Source: an uncultured Muribaculaceae bacterium (GTDB lineage Bacteria; Bacteroidota; Bacteroidia; Bacteroidales; Muribaculaceae). From it: DNA of 22,314 bases. The DNA lies in NCBI GenBank assembly GCA_910578305.1, contig CAJTQH010000034.1, forward strand, positions 1 through 22,314, given 5' to 3'. Shown one piece after another: positions 5,906 to 13,631 of the stretch (position 1 is the stretch's first letter; each line of letters opens with the position of its first letter). The notes under the pieces are model-generated. The model was not told the origin of the DNA and searched no databases. It was given only the letters and a program-made list of their open reading frames with translations. The position numbers and the translations under genes are program-made.

Positions 5906-6968
5906 ATGAACAGATTGCTGAAAATAACCTTTTTGCTTACGGCATTGCTTGCGCTTGCCTCGTGCATGAAATGGGACTATGGTGAAGTGGAGGATCTGGA
6001 GTCGTCGGCTTCGGGGCTGTTTGTAGCCTGTGAAGGTAATTTCCAGTATGGAAACGCGACACTGAGCTACTATGACCCGGCGAGCGGGAAGGTGCAGAAT
6101 GAAGTGTTTTTCCGTGCCAACGGCATGACTGGGCGATGTGGCCCAGTCGATGACCGTGTATGGCGGACGCGGGTGGATAGTGGTGAACAACAGTCATGTG
6201 GTGTTTGCCATAGATCTCACGACATTTAAGGAGGTGGGACGTATAACCGGACTGACTTCGCCGCGCTACATACACTTTGTGAGCGACGACAAGGCTTATG
6301 TGACTCAGCTCTGGGACAACCGTATATTTATAGTCGATCCGAAACGATATGAGGTGACCGGCTACATCACTGTGCCCGACATGGCCATGGAGAGCGGATC
6401 GACAGAGCAGATGGTGCAGTACGGCAAGTATGTCTACTGCAATTGCTGGAGCTATCAGAACAGCATAATAAAGATAGATACGGAGACAGACCGTGTGGTG
6501 GACCGACTGGAAGTGGGCGTGCAGCCGGAGTCGATGGTGATGGATAAGTTCAACAGGATATGGACGGTGACAGACGGCGGATATGAGGGCAGTCCGTATG
6601 GACAAAGCACTCCCGCGCTCTATCGCATAGATGCCGAGAGCATGATCATAGAACAGCGCTGGGATTTCCGTAAAGGCGACGAGCCGCGCAGCCTGCGGCT
6701 TAACGGTGCGCGCGACAAGATATACTGGATAAACGATGATGTATGGTGTATGGATATCGCCGCCACCCGTCTGCCCGTGCGTCCATGGCTTGAATCGCGC
6801 GGCACGCGCTACTATGCACTGACTGTGAGTCCGGCCGACGGAGATGTGTATGTGGCTGATGCAATAGACTATCAGCAGCAGGGTGTGATATACCGCTATT
6901 CACCGGAGGCGCGTCTCAAAGATGAATTTTATGTGGGTGTCACTCCCGGGGCATTTTGCTGGAAATGA
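5906..6968 (+). pseudogene. btuG: BtuG-like surface beta-propeller lipoprotein, frame broken near 6129
   Basis: The N-terminal part (frame of 5906) has a lipoprotein signal ending LALASC (Cys20) and propeller sequence GLFVACEGNFQYGNATLSYY. Near 6125-6132 the frame is lost: ATGACTGGGCGATGTGGCC reads on correctly only if one base is skipped or two are added. The next frame then continues as DVAQSMTVYGGRGWIVVNNS through the blades FAIDLTTFKEVGRI, RIFIVDPKRYEVTGYI, SIIKIDTETDRVVDRLEVG and a tail ending GVTPGAFCWK. This is the DUF5074/BtuG type of B12-binding surface protein, about 354 residues if repaired. The stop overlaps the btuB-like ATG by 4 nt, fitting coupled translation and the known BtuB-BtuG partnership. 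It may be a true mutation or a sequencing error. Confidence 0.82.
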
Positions 6969-9028
6969 AGATGAAAGAAACGATGAAGAGAATACTGACA
7001 CGAATGCTTTGCGCGGCTTGTGCCGCGACCGGCATGTGCGTGTCGGCTCAGGATGGAGTGCGTGTGCGGCAGCTTGGCGAGGCTGTGGCATGGGGTAGGC
7101 GTCCGATGAAAGAGATAGGTGTGCAGAAGACGACATTTGATTCGCTCGCACTGAAAGAGAACATAGCCCTGTCAATGGCCGATGTGCTGACTTACAATTC
7201 ATCGGTATTTGTGAAAAACTACGGGCGTGCCACATTGTCGACCGTGGCTTTCAGAGGAACTTCGCCATCGCACACTCAGGTTACGTGGAACGGCATGCGG
7301 ATCAATAATCCGATGCTCGGCATGACGGACTTTTCGACCATACCGTCGTATTTCATAGACCGTGCGTCGCTGCTTCACGGAGCATCGTCGGTAAATGAGT
7401 CGGGTGGCGGTCTGGGAGGTCTGGTGAGGCTCGGCACCGCAGCGGATGTGGCTCCCGGCTGGGGAGTGCAGTATGTGCAGGGTATAGGTTCGTTCAGCAC
7501 GTTTGATGAATTTGCCAGAGTGACATACGGCAGCGATCACTGGACGGTGTCGACGCGTGCGGTGTATTCGTCGTCGCCAAACGACTACAAGTACCGCAAC
7601 CGCGACAAGATAATGAATATCTACGATGAGGATAAAAATATAATAGGCCGGTATCATCCGGTGGAGCGTAACCGTAGCGGTGATTTCAAGGATATGCATG
7701 TGCTGCAGGAGGTGTATTACAACACTCTTGCCGGCGACCGGCTGGGGATGAATGTGTGGTTTCTTGATTCAGACCGCGGATTGCCGCTTCTGACCACCGA
7801 CTATTCCGACGGCCTAAAAGTGGAAAACCGTCAGCATGAACGCACATTCAGAGGAGTGCTGTCGTGGGATCACAGCCGCAGCAACTGGCGCACGGGTCTG
7901 CGGAGCGGATATGTGAATACATGGATGGCCTATGATTACAGCCGCGAAGTGGCCAACGGTGTGATGGCTCGTATGACGCGGTCGCGATCGAGGGTAAACA
8001 CTATCTACGGTCAGGCCGAAGGGGAGTATACCAGCGACTCGCGTAAGTGGTACTTTACGGCTAATGTATCGCTGTATCAGCATTTTGTGAAAAGTAAAGA
8101 CAAGAATATAATAACGCAGGACGGCGACAATGCAGTGGTGGGCTATGACAAGGGGCGTGTGGAGATGTCGGTGTCGGCTTCGGCCAAGTGGCAGCCTGTG
8201 GAGCGCATGGGGCTGTCGCTGGTGCTGCGCGAGGAACTCAGCGGCACACGCTGGACACCGGTAATACCGGCTTTGTTTGTGGACGGGCTGATAAGCCGCA
8301 AAGGCAATGTGACGGCGCGTGCCTCGGTGTCGAGAAACTATCGCTTTCCGTCGCTCAACGATCTGTATTTTCTGCCCGGCGGCAATCCGTCGCTCAGAGA
8401 TGAGAGCGGCCTTACATACGATGCCGGAGTGAGCTTCGATGTTGGCAAGGCCGGTGTGTACAGCGCGGGTGGCAGTGTGACGTGGTTTGATTCATATATC
8501 GACGACTGGATAATATGGCTTCCTACCACAAAGGGCTTTTTCTCGCCGCGCAATATGAAGAAGGTGCATGCCTACGGTGTGGAGGTGAAAGGCAATGCCG
8601 CCGTGCAGCTGCCTCGTGGATGGATGATAGATCTGAGTGGATCGTATTCATGGACTCCGTCGGTCAACTGCGGGCCCAAGCTGTCGGTGGCTGACCAGTC
8701 AGTGGGACGTCAATTGCCTTATGTGCCACGTCATTCGGCATCGGTGAGCGGCAGGCTAACATGGCGTTCGTGGGGATTTCTCTATAAATGGGCTTTTTAC
8801 AGTAAGCGCTATACGATGTCGAGCAACGATACTACGCTTTCGGGACATCTGCCTGCCTATTTCATGAGCAATGTGGCCATTGACAAGAGCTTTTCGTGGC
8901 GTCCGCTCGATATGTCGCTGAAACTCGCCGTGAACAATCTTTTTGACGAGGAGTATCTGTCGGTGCTCTCTCATCCCATGCCCGGTATCAACTTTGAGTT
9001 TTTCATTTCTTTTACTCCGAAGTGGTGA
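6965..9028 (+). CDS. btuB: BtuB-like TonB-dependent vitamin B12 receptor
   Basis: This 687-residue outer-membrane receptor has a signal peptide ending MCVSAQ, a plug domain at about residues 50-150 (MADVLTYNSSVFVKNYG, STVAFRGTSPSHTQVTWNG, GASSVNESGGGLGG) and a 22-strand-type barrel ending in a terminal tryptophan (FISFTPKW). Sequence near the end (LAVNNLFDEEYLSVLSHPMPG) is typical of the family. No SusC-type N-terminal extension is present, which suits a small-ligand receptor. The ATG at 6965 overlaps the upstream stop as ATGA and is preferred over the upstream TTG; ATG 6971 is also possible. The substrate is inferred from the riboswitch and the btuG-like neighbour. Confidence 0.9.
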   Translation: MKMKETMKRILTRMLCAACAATGMCVSAQDGVRVRQLGEAVAWGRRPMKEIGVQKTTFDSLALKENIALSMADVLTYNSSVFVKNYGRATLSTVAFRGTSPSHTQVTWNGMRINNPMLGMTDFSTIPSYFIDRASLLHGASSVNESGGGLGGLVRLGTAADVAPGWGVQYVQGIGSFSTFDEFARVTYGSDHWTVSTRAVYSSSPNDYKYRNRDKIMNIYDEDKNIIGRYHPVERNRSGDFKDMHVLQEVYYNTLAGDRLGMNVWFLDSDRGLPLLTTDYSDGLKVENRQHERTFRGVLSWDHSRSNWRTGLRSGYVNTWMAYDYSREVANGVMARMTRSRSRVNTIYGQAEGEYTSDSRKWYFTANVSLYQHFVKSKDKNIITQDGDNAVVGYDKGRVEMSVSASAKWQPVERMGLSLVLREELSGTRWTPVIPALFVDGLISRKGNVTARASVSRNYRFPSLNDLYFLPGGNPSLRDESGLTYDAGVSFDVGKAGVYSAGGSVTWFDSYIDDWIIWLPTTKGFFSPRNMKKVHAYGVEVKGNAAVQLPRGWMIDLSGSYSWTPSVNCGPKLSVADQSVGRQLPYVPRHSASVSGRLTWRSWGFLYKWAFYSKRYTMSSNDTTLSGHLPAYFMSNVAIDKSFSWRPLDMSLKLAVNNLFDEEYLSVLSHPMPGINFEFFISFTPKW

Positions 9029-9050
9029 ATTACGGAAATATTTCCGTAAT
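9029..9050 (+). terminator. Perfect 22-nt palindrome after the btuB-like gene
   Basis: The sequence ATTACGGAAAT followed by its exact reverse complement begins on the base after the TGA stop. It is the most likely transcript end for B12 unit 2, but no clean T-run follows (CCTGGAAGGGTTTT). It could instead be a protein-binding palindrome. Confidence 0.45.
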
Positions 9051-9269
9051 CCTGGAAGGGTTTTATAACTTCCTTAAATATAGAAAGTTCGGAATAATGG
9101 CAGAAAATTGGGTAACGAATTGGCAACCGTGCCTATTTCTGTGCTTTGCGGTATGTCGCTTAACAAGACCTCTCGTCTTGCTGCAAAGATAATAATAAAA
9201 TATGAATTACAGTGTGAACAACTACTTAAGGTTAATCTCTATGTTAATATGCTAATATCTAGCGATACA

Positions 9270-9593
9270 TTATTTACATAATAACCTACTCCAAAAGCTG
9301 CGTTTCTTAGGTAAAGATATATGATAATAAACAGTTTGAGGCTTACCTTCAAACTCAACACGACTTGCTCTAAATTCTGCAAAATTCACAGTCCAACGAC
9401 CTCCATTAGAACGGGCTAATGATACTATTCCATTAGTAATTAGTGGTGTATTTTTGAGAAAAAAGATGTCCCATGAAGAAGGTAATTCTGAAACCATATT
9501 GTCATGGATTATTCCAGCTCTAACAATAATAATGTCGCCATGTACATCATCATATCCATCGTTAATGTCGAAAATATAATACTGTTCGATCAT
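9270..9593 (-). CDS. Unknown 107-residue protein, partner of WG-repeat gene
   Basis: I do not recognise this protein. It begins MIEQYYIFDINDGYDDVHGD and ends in a basic tail KKRSFWSRLLCK. The middle, NGIVSLARSNGGRWTVNF, looks like beta-strand segments of a small globular domain; there is no signal peptide or membrane segment. The ATG at 9593 lies 10 nt after the WG-repeat gene stop; an earlier in-frame start at 9650 would overlap that gene and is less likely. It shares the AT-rich composition of its partner, unlike the flanking core genes. A two-gene unit such as effector plus immunity or toxin plus antitoxin is possible but unproven. Confidence 0.65.
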   Translation of the reverse strand: MIEQYYIFDINDGYDDVHGDIIIVRAGIIHDNMVSELPSSWDIFFLKNTPLITNGIVSLARSNGGRWTVNFAEFRASRVEFEGKPQTVYYHISLPKKRSFWSRLLCK

Positions 9594-9603
9594 ATTTATA
9601 ATT

Positions 9604-10818
9604 TTAATCAATATTCCAATAGGCATCTGGATCCCCATCAAATGCGTCATCTATATCTTGATCACTATATCCCATTACATCTTGAGCATAGGAACCATTA
9701 TACTCTTCATAAGTAGATTCTCTATATTCCTGTAAGGCTCTACAATTATCCATTCCCCTTTGTATTTCAGCACCTTTTTCTCGTTGGTATCCATTAGGCA
9801 TTAATTGACGATTTGAAAAATGAAATTCAAAAATCTTTTCATCAGACTCAACGCGAGTATACTGTAGAGCTTTATTATAGAAATTCCAAATATTTTTATA
9901 GATAGGTTCGAGAACCTCATTTCCGCTCTCGTCAATTATACCCCATTTCGCATCTGATTCTCGAAGACCGTTTGTGTTCTTTCCTAGTTTTACACGTGCA
10001 ACTCCTGTATCAAACCCATCAATATAATTATACTTACCGAATGGCACTATAATATTCCCATTAAAATCAATTACAGCATACCCTTTACCATAAGAACGAA
10101 GTACTATGCGATTTGAAAAAATAGGCATAGCTATATCCTCATATTCTATTGGCAAAAGTAATTCTCCATTAGTTTTAAGCAAGCCGTATCTTTCACGGAG
10201 ATATACAGCAGGCGTAGAAGTTTTACGTTCAAAGGCAACGCCATAAGTCTCGCCTACACGAACTAAAGATTTTTCGTGATAAAAATCATCAAGGACAAAT
10301 TGATATGAAGCAGGAATAATAATCTCAGCTTCTTTATTTACAAAACCTATTTTTGCATTTTGGACAAATGGCAATAAAAACCTATTATCATTCTTAATAT
10401 CATAATGTAACCGGTCTACTAATATCTTTATACTATGACTAATTTGTTTTTTTGAATCTACCATAACACAATGATTTAATTTTTTATTTATATCACAATG
10501 ATCTTCTTTATTAAGTTCTATTGTATAAAAATCTTGAACATTATCAACTTCATGAAGTAAATAATGAGGAATACCAAATTTACCTACAACAATTGAGATT
10601 CGTGGATTTTTAGGAATCCCTTTTGATGCCACAAAACCTATAACATCTAGAAAAGAGAAAAACAGAAAACCTTTAGGATGTTTTTTAACCTCAATTTTTT
10701 CTACTCCGAAAAATTCCTTAAATTTATTAACTGTAAAAGTTTTAATAAATTTGAGTTCCCGAAGCACAATGGTGTCCGCTGAAAACTCCTTACTTTCGAG
10801 TATATATTTTGTAAGCAT
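9604..10818 (-). CDS. WG-repeat protein with acidic-aromatic C-terminal tail
   Basis: This 404-residue protein has no signal peptide. Residues 1-150 are an unrecognised N-terminal region (FKEFFGVEKIEVKKHPKG, GFVASKGIPKNPRIS). Residues about 157-313 carry at least four WG-type beta repeats: IGFVNKEAEIIIPASY, YGLLKTNGELLLPIEYEDI, YAVIDFNGNIIVPFGKY and WGIIDESGNEVLEPIYKNI. The last 21 residues form an acidic, aromatic tail ending DDAFDGDPDAYWNID. WG repeats are usually ligand- or protein-binding scaffolds of unknown specific role. The gene is AT-rich compared with the core genes around it and is followed after 10 nt by the 107-residue partner. It probably arrived by transfer. Confidence 0.8.
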   Translation of the reverse strand: MLTKYILESKEFSADTIVLRELKFIKTFTVNKFKEFFGVEKIEVKKHPKGFLFFSFLDVIGFVASKGIPKNPRISIVVGKFGIPHYLLHEVDNVQDFYTIELNKEDHCDINKKLNHCVMVDSKKQISHSIKILVDRLHYDIKNDNRFLLPFVQNAKIGFVNKEAEIIIPASYQFVLDDFYHEKSLVRVGETYGVAFERKTSTPAVYLRERYGLLKTNGELLLPIEYEDIAMPIFSNRIVLRSYGKGYAVIDFNGNIIVPFGKYNYIDGFDTGVARVKLGKNTNGLRESDAKWGIIDESGNEVLEPIYKNIWNFYNKALQYTRVESDEKIFEFHFSNRQLMPNGYQREKGAEIQRGMDNCRALQEYRESTYEEYNGSYAQDVMGYSDQDIDDAFDGDPDAYWNID

Positions 10819-10873
10819 ATTGTTTCATCCTTCTTTCATCTGTATTTTGGAAAGAGTCACCTCAATCCAAGTG

Positions 10874-10881
10874 CAAAAGTA
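10874..10881 (-). promoter_or_regulatory. Possible -7 box for the WG-repeat unit
   Basis: On the minus strand this reads TACTTTTG, an exact TAnnTTTG match, 56 nt upstream of the ATG. A matching TTTG element about 20 bp further upstream is not present, so support is partial. Confidence 0.35.
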
Positions 10882-10928
10882 CAAAAAATCCGAGATGGTT
10901 GAATGCTATATCACGGGCTTTAGTTGAT

Positions 10929-11389
10929 TTACAACTGAATACCTCGGTTTTGTTTCCTTGTCGGTAATCCCAATGCTTTCATAAACTCATCTTTCATGCG
11001 TCTGAACCAACTTACATGTGAAACTCCGTCTATCTTGAAATCAAAATTACTTTCCATATCTTGCTTGAGAGAGCAGACCGCACCGTCAGCATTAAAGAGC
11101 TTTCAAGAGAATAGAGGTCTCCTTTAATTGAAATGCCCATAAATGCACACAGTTTCCTAATAAGCCCATCGTCAAAATTTAGAGTGTCATGCAGGAACAT
11201 TATTGTCGGCATCAGCTTCTCCAAATATGGGAAGTAGCGTTTGACGAAATCTACGAATTCTGACAGTTTGCGGTTTTGTTGCTTGTAAGCATTTTTAATC
11301 TCCTGCATCTGTTTGACCTGTTGCTGTTCCCTTTGTCGGGCTTCTTCTTCAAGTTCAAGTACACGCTCATGCAGATTCCTGTTCTCCTG
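10929..11389 (-). pseudogene. C-terminal remnant of a Mob/Pre-type mobilization protein
   Basis: Read from 11389, the sequence gives a coiled coil (NLHERVLELEEEARQREQQQ), then FVDFVKRYFPYLEKLMPTI and KGDLYSLES. At about 11093-11104 the frame shifts; in the next frame it continues NADGAVCSLKQDMESN, FDFKIDGVSHVSWFRRMKDEF and ends QNRGIQL with a stop at 10929. Order and motifs match the tail of Bacteroides MobV-like (Mob/Pre) relaxases, recalled from family knowledge. The catalytic N-terminal half is missing: the remnant begins abruptly at the junction with the integrase remnant. It cannot be functional. Confidence 0.7.
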
Positions 11390-11911
11390 TCAAGAGATAT
11401 GCGGCGAATTCCTTGATGAAGTCGGGTTAAACTCCGGCATTGACATATTGCTGCGTCTGTAAAATGACTTGATAAAGGCGGCTACATGGTTTCTTGCCCG
11501 TACCCGCGCCAGATAGGTCGCCATCACCCTGTCCTTGCCGACACGTTTCTTGAACGTCTCGTTCTCCTTGTCGAACGCTTTAAGCAAGGTCTCGTATTCA
11601 CTGCCGATACACTGAAAGGCGTTGCGCACCATTTCAGCCGTCACGAACGCCTCGTGGTCGGACAGACACTGGTAGTGCTTGATGATTTGTGCCTTGATCT
11701 TGTCAAGGGCGAGGTTGATGTCCCGTGCCTCGCGGCTCTTGCCCTTCGCCTTGTTGCCTTTCACGTCCCAAAGCGTCTTGAGGATGCTCTGCTTGCAACT
11801 GAACTGCGCTACAGTACCGTTGATTGTAACCCGTCCCATGATGGGGACAATACTGTTTCTCTCCTTGCTGCCGTTCACGTAGAACAGCACTTTGAATATA
11901 CTTCTTGTCAT
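11390..11911 (-). pseudogene. Truncated tyrosine integrase (N-terminal part)
   Basis: The start MTRSIFKVLFYVNGSKERNS and the segments GRVTINGTVAQFSCKQSI and WDVKGNKAKGKSREARDINLA are the arm-binding domain of Bacteroidales tyrosine recombinases, followed by the SAM-like core-binding region (HVAAFIKSFYRRSNMSMPEF). Near 11421-11430 a single-base loss shifts the frame; the restored reading gives DFIKEFAAYL and then stops at the junction with the mobilization remnant. The whole catalytic domain with its R-H-R-Y residues is absent. The ATG at 11911 is chosen because the family starts there; the open frame upstream is not conserved in pattern. Confidence 0.8.
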
Positions 11912-12176
11912 ACTCGTTTTTTTGATTGCAAGGTTATTACTCAACGAGTTATTCCTTGATATGCCAACCTGTGTCACAAACTGCCGGATTCGACACGGGA
12001 TGTTAAAAATCACCATTCAGCGGGTAATGATTTGGAGACCGTTCTTTTTCATAATTTCGCTTCCCTTTGCGTTACCCCGTTTTTCTGTTGGCATCGTTTG
12101 GCTTCATAAACGCTTTTATACTAAGCCATTCAGCGTATTTCTTCCATTTTTATTAGCCTTTTCCAGCGATTTTCCG
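11912..12176. other. Gene-free stretch upstream of the integrase remnant
   Basis: This stretch is AT-rich and has no convincing gene. It holds a 7-bp inverted repeat (ACTCGTT at 11912-11918 with AACGAGT at 11943-11949) just before the integrase start and a weak one (GGGTAA at 12022 with TTACCC at 12072). An attachment site of the lost element may lie here, but I find no matching copy at the other side to define it. Confidence 0.4.
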
Positions 12177-12184
12177 TAAATTTG
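12177..12184 (+). promoter_or_regulatory. -7 box for the membrane-protein gene at 12234
   Basis: TAAATTTG matches TAnnTTTG exactly and lies 49 nt before the ATG. A clear TTTG partner about 20 bp upstream is not present; the region there is only T-rich. Confidence 0.45.
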
Positions 12185-12233
12185 CAATACAAATTCTGTC
12201 GTGAGGCAGAACGACGAAAAGGTAAAAATAGAT

Positions 12234-12905
12234 ATGAAGAATTTAATGAAACGTTATGCAGTCTTTTCTCTCGGACTGTATTTCCTGGCAATGGGTATAG
12301 TGCTTATTGTACGGTCGGCGTTGGGCACAACTCCCATATCGAGTGTCAACTATGTGCTTAGCAGCCATACTCCGCTTACGTTGGGTACATGGACTTTTAT
12401 AATCAATATGGTGCTGATAGCCGGTCAGTTCTGGCTGATACGCGATCGGTACACCAAGCGTGACGGGGTGGAAATATTGCTTCAGGTGCCGTTTTCGTTT
12501 CTGTTTTCGGCGTTCATTGATCTTAATATGTGGCTTACTTCCGAGGTGGTGCCTTCGGGCTATGCCATGTCGGTAATGCTTCTCGGCACTGGATGTCTGA
12601 CGCAAGCAGTGGGAGTTGTGCTTGAGATAAAACCCCGTGTGGCCATGATGAGCGCGGAGGCGTTTGTGAAATACGCGTCGGTACGCTATGGCAAGGAGTT
12701 CGGACGGTTTAAGGTGTGGTTTGATGTGACATTGGTGAGCATCGCCGTTATCCTGTCGTTGGCAATAACTAGTCATATAGAGGGTGTGCGCGAGGGCTCG
12801 GTGGTGGCGGCTTGTGTAACCGGCTATATAGTGACGTTTCTTAACACAAGGGTTATGACCCGCGCTACGCTCCGTAAAATGAAGTCGGTGGTGACGGGTC
12901 ACTGA
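12234..12905 (+). CDS. YczE/YitT-like six-helix membrane protein
   Basis: This 223-residue protein has six predicted membrane segments, including VFSLGLYFLAMGIVLIV, TWTFIINMVLIAGQFWLI, YAMSVMLLGTGCLTQAVGVV and VWFDVTLVSIAVILSLAI. The start RSALGTTPISSVNYVLS between the first helices is the hallmark of the YczE/YyaS/YitT group (DUF6198-like), whose members are suspected transporters of unknown substrate. The ATG at 12234 is preferred over a GTG at 12201, which would add a polar, non-conserved leader. It is transcribed toward ahpC, with a shared terminator between them. Precise function is unknown. Confidence 0.8.
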   Translation: MKNLMKRYAVFSLGLYFLAMGIVLIVRSALGTTPISSVNYVLSSHTPLTLGTWTFIINMVLIAGQFWLIRDRYTKRDGVEILLQVPFSFLFSAFIDLNMWLTSEVVPSGYAMSVMLLGTGCLTQAVGVVLEIKPRVAMMSAEAFVKYASVRYGKEFGRFKVWFDVTLVSIAVILSLAITSHIEGVREGSVVAACVTGYIVTFLNTRVMTRATLRKMKSVVTGH

Positions 12906-12920
12906 CGCAGGAAATAAAAA

Positions 12921-12955
12921 CCGGGACGGAAGATCCGCCCCGGAGGTGTGTTTTT
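12921..12955. terminator. Bidirectional terminator between convergent genes
   Basis: CCGGGACGG (12921-12929) pairs with CCGCCCCGG (12935-12943) with one mismatch and a 5-nt loop. AAAAA precedes it and TTTTT follows at 12951, so it can stop transcription from both the membrane-protein gene (plus) and ahpC (minus). Confidence 0.7.
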
Positions 12956-12977
12956 CTTGATTTTTCAAAGGCATGGA

Positions 12978-13547
12978 TTAGATTTTGCCAACGAGATCAA
13001 TGCCCGGTCTGAGGGTCTCCTGACCTTTTCTCCAACGGGCGGGACACACCTGATCGCCGTGTTCCGCCACAAACTGCGCTGCTTCGAGCTTGCGCAGGAG
13101 TTCATCGGAGTTACGGCCGATGCCGTTGTCGTTGACTTCGGCTATTTTGATCATTCCTTCGGGATTTACCACAAATGTGCCTCGGTAGGCCATATAGTCG
13201 TCGGGATTGAGTACTCCGAACGATTCGCTCAGATAGCCGGTCTTGTCGGCGAGCATGGGAAATCGTACCTGAGAGATGCTTTCCGATGAGTCGTGCCAGG
13301 CTTTGTGGGTAAACTGAGTGTCGGTGCTCACCGCATATACTTCGGCTCCCATTTCACGGAACTTGTCGTAGGCCTGAGCCATGTCGAGCAGTTCGGTGGG
13401 GCATACGAATGTGAAGTCGGCGGGGTAGAAGAAAAATATGGCCCATCGGCCGAGGATATCCTCGCGGGTTATGGTCTTGAACTCACCGTTGACGAATGCC
13501 GGTACTGAAAATTCGGGAACACTTGTGTTGATTATTGTTTTCATCAT
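12978..13547 (-). CDS. ahpC: Alkyl hydroperoxide reductase C, typical 2-Cys peroxiredoxin
   Basis: This 189-residue cytosolic peroxiredoxin reduces hydrogen peroxide, organic peroxides and peroxynitrite. The peroxidatic cysteine lies in FYPADFTFVCPTE (about Cys49) and the resolving cysteine in the C-terminal motif VCPARW (about Cys168), the typical 2-Cys arrangement. The tail GIDLVGKI is family-typical. The start is MMKTIINTSVPEF at 13547 or one codon later at 13544; the open frame further upstream is unrelated. No ahpF reductase gene lies next to it, so its electron donor must be encoded elsewhere or be thioredoxin-based. It lies 84 nt downstream of the porin gene; no separate promoter is clear. 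Confidence 0.95.
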   Translation of the reverse strand: MMKTIINTSVPEFSVPAFVNGEFKTITREDILGRWAIFFFYPADFTFVCPTELLDMAQAYDKFREMGAEVYAVSTDTQFTHKAWHDSSESISQVRFPMLADKTGYLSESFGVLNPDDYMAYRGTFVVNPEGMIKIAEVNDNGIGRNSDELLRKLEAAQFVAEHGDQVCPARWRKGQETLRPGIDLVGKI

Positions 13548-13631
13548 ATAAGGTTTGGTGTTTGTTGTCAGAGTGAATAACAAACACGTGACCCTACGGT
13601 TGCACAATAAACGTTAAAAGTGAGGAGCGGA

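Noticed and set aside
6120..6140. Programmed ribosomal frameshift in the btuG-like gene
   Set aside because: There is no slippery heptamer, stimulatory hairpin or nearby stop in the usual arrangement; a mutation or sequence error is simpler.
9184..9191. Minus-strand TATCTTTG as a promoter toward the btuB 3' end
   Set aside because: The box is exact, but there is no TTG element at the proper distance and no gene downstream on that strand.
11486..11959. 157-residue plus-strand reading frame opposite the integrase remnant
   Set aside because: The minus strand shows clear recombinase sequence; the plus frame has no recognisable features.
12978..13547. AhpC next to the membrane-protein gene as an oxidative-stress island
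   Set aside because: The two are convergent with a shared terminator, and no other redox gene is nearby; this is ordinary gene neighbourhood.
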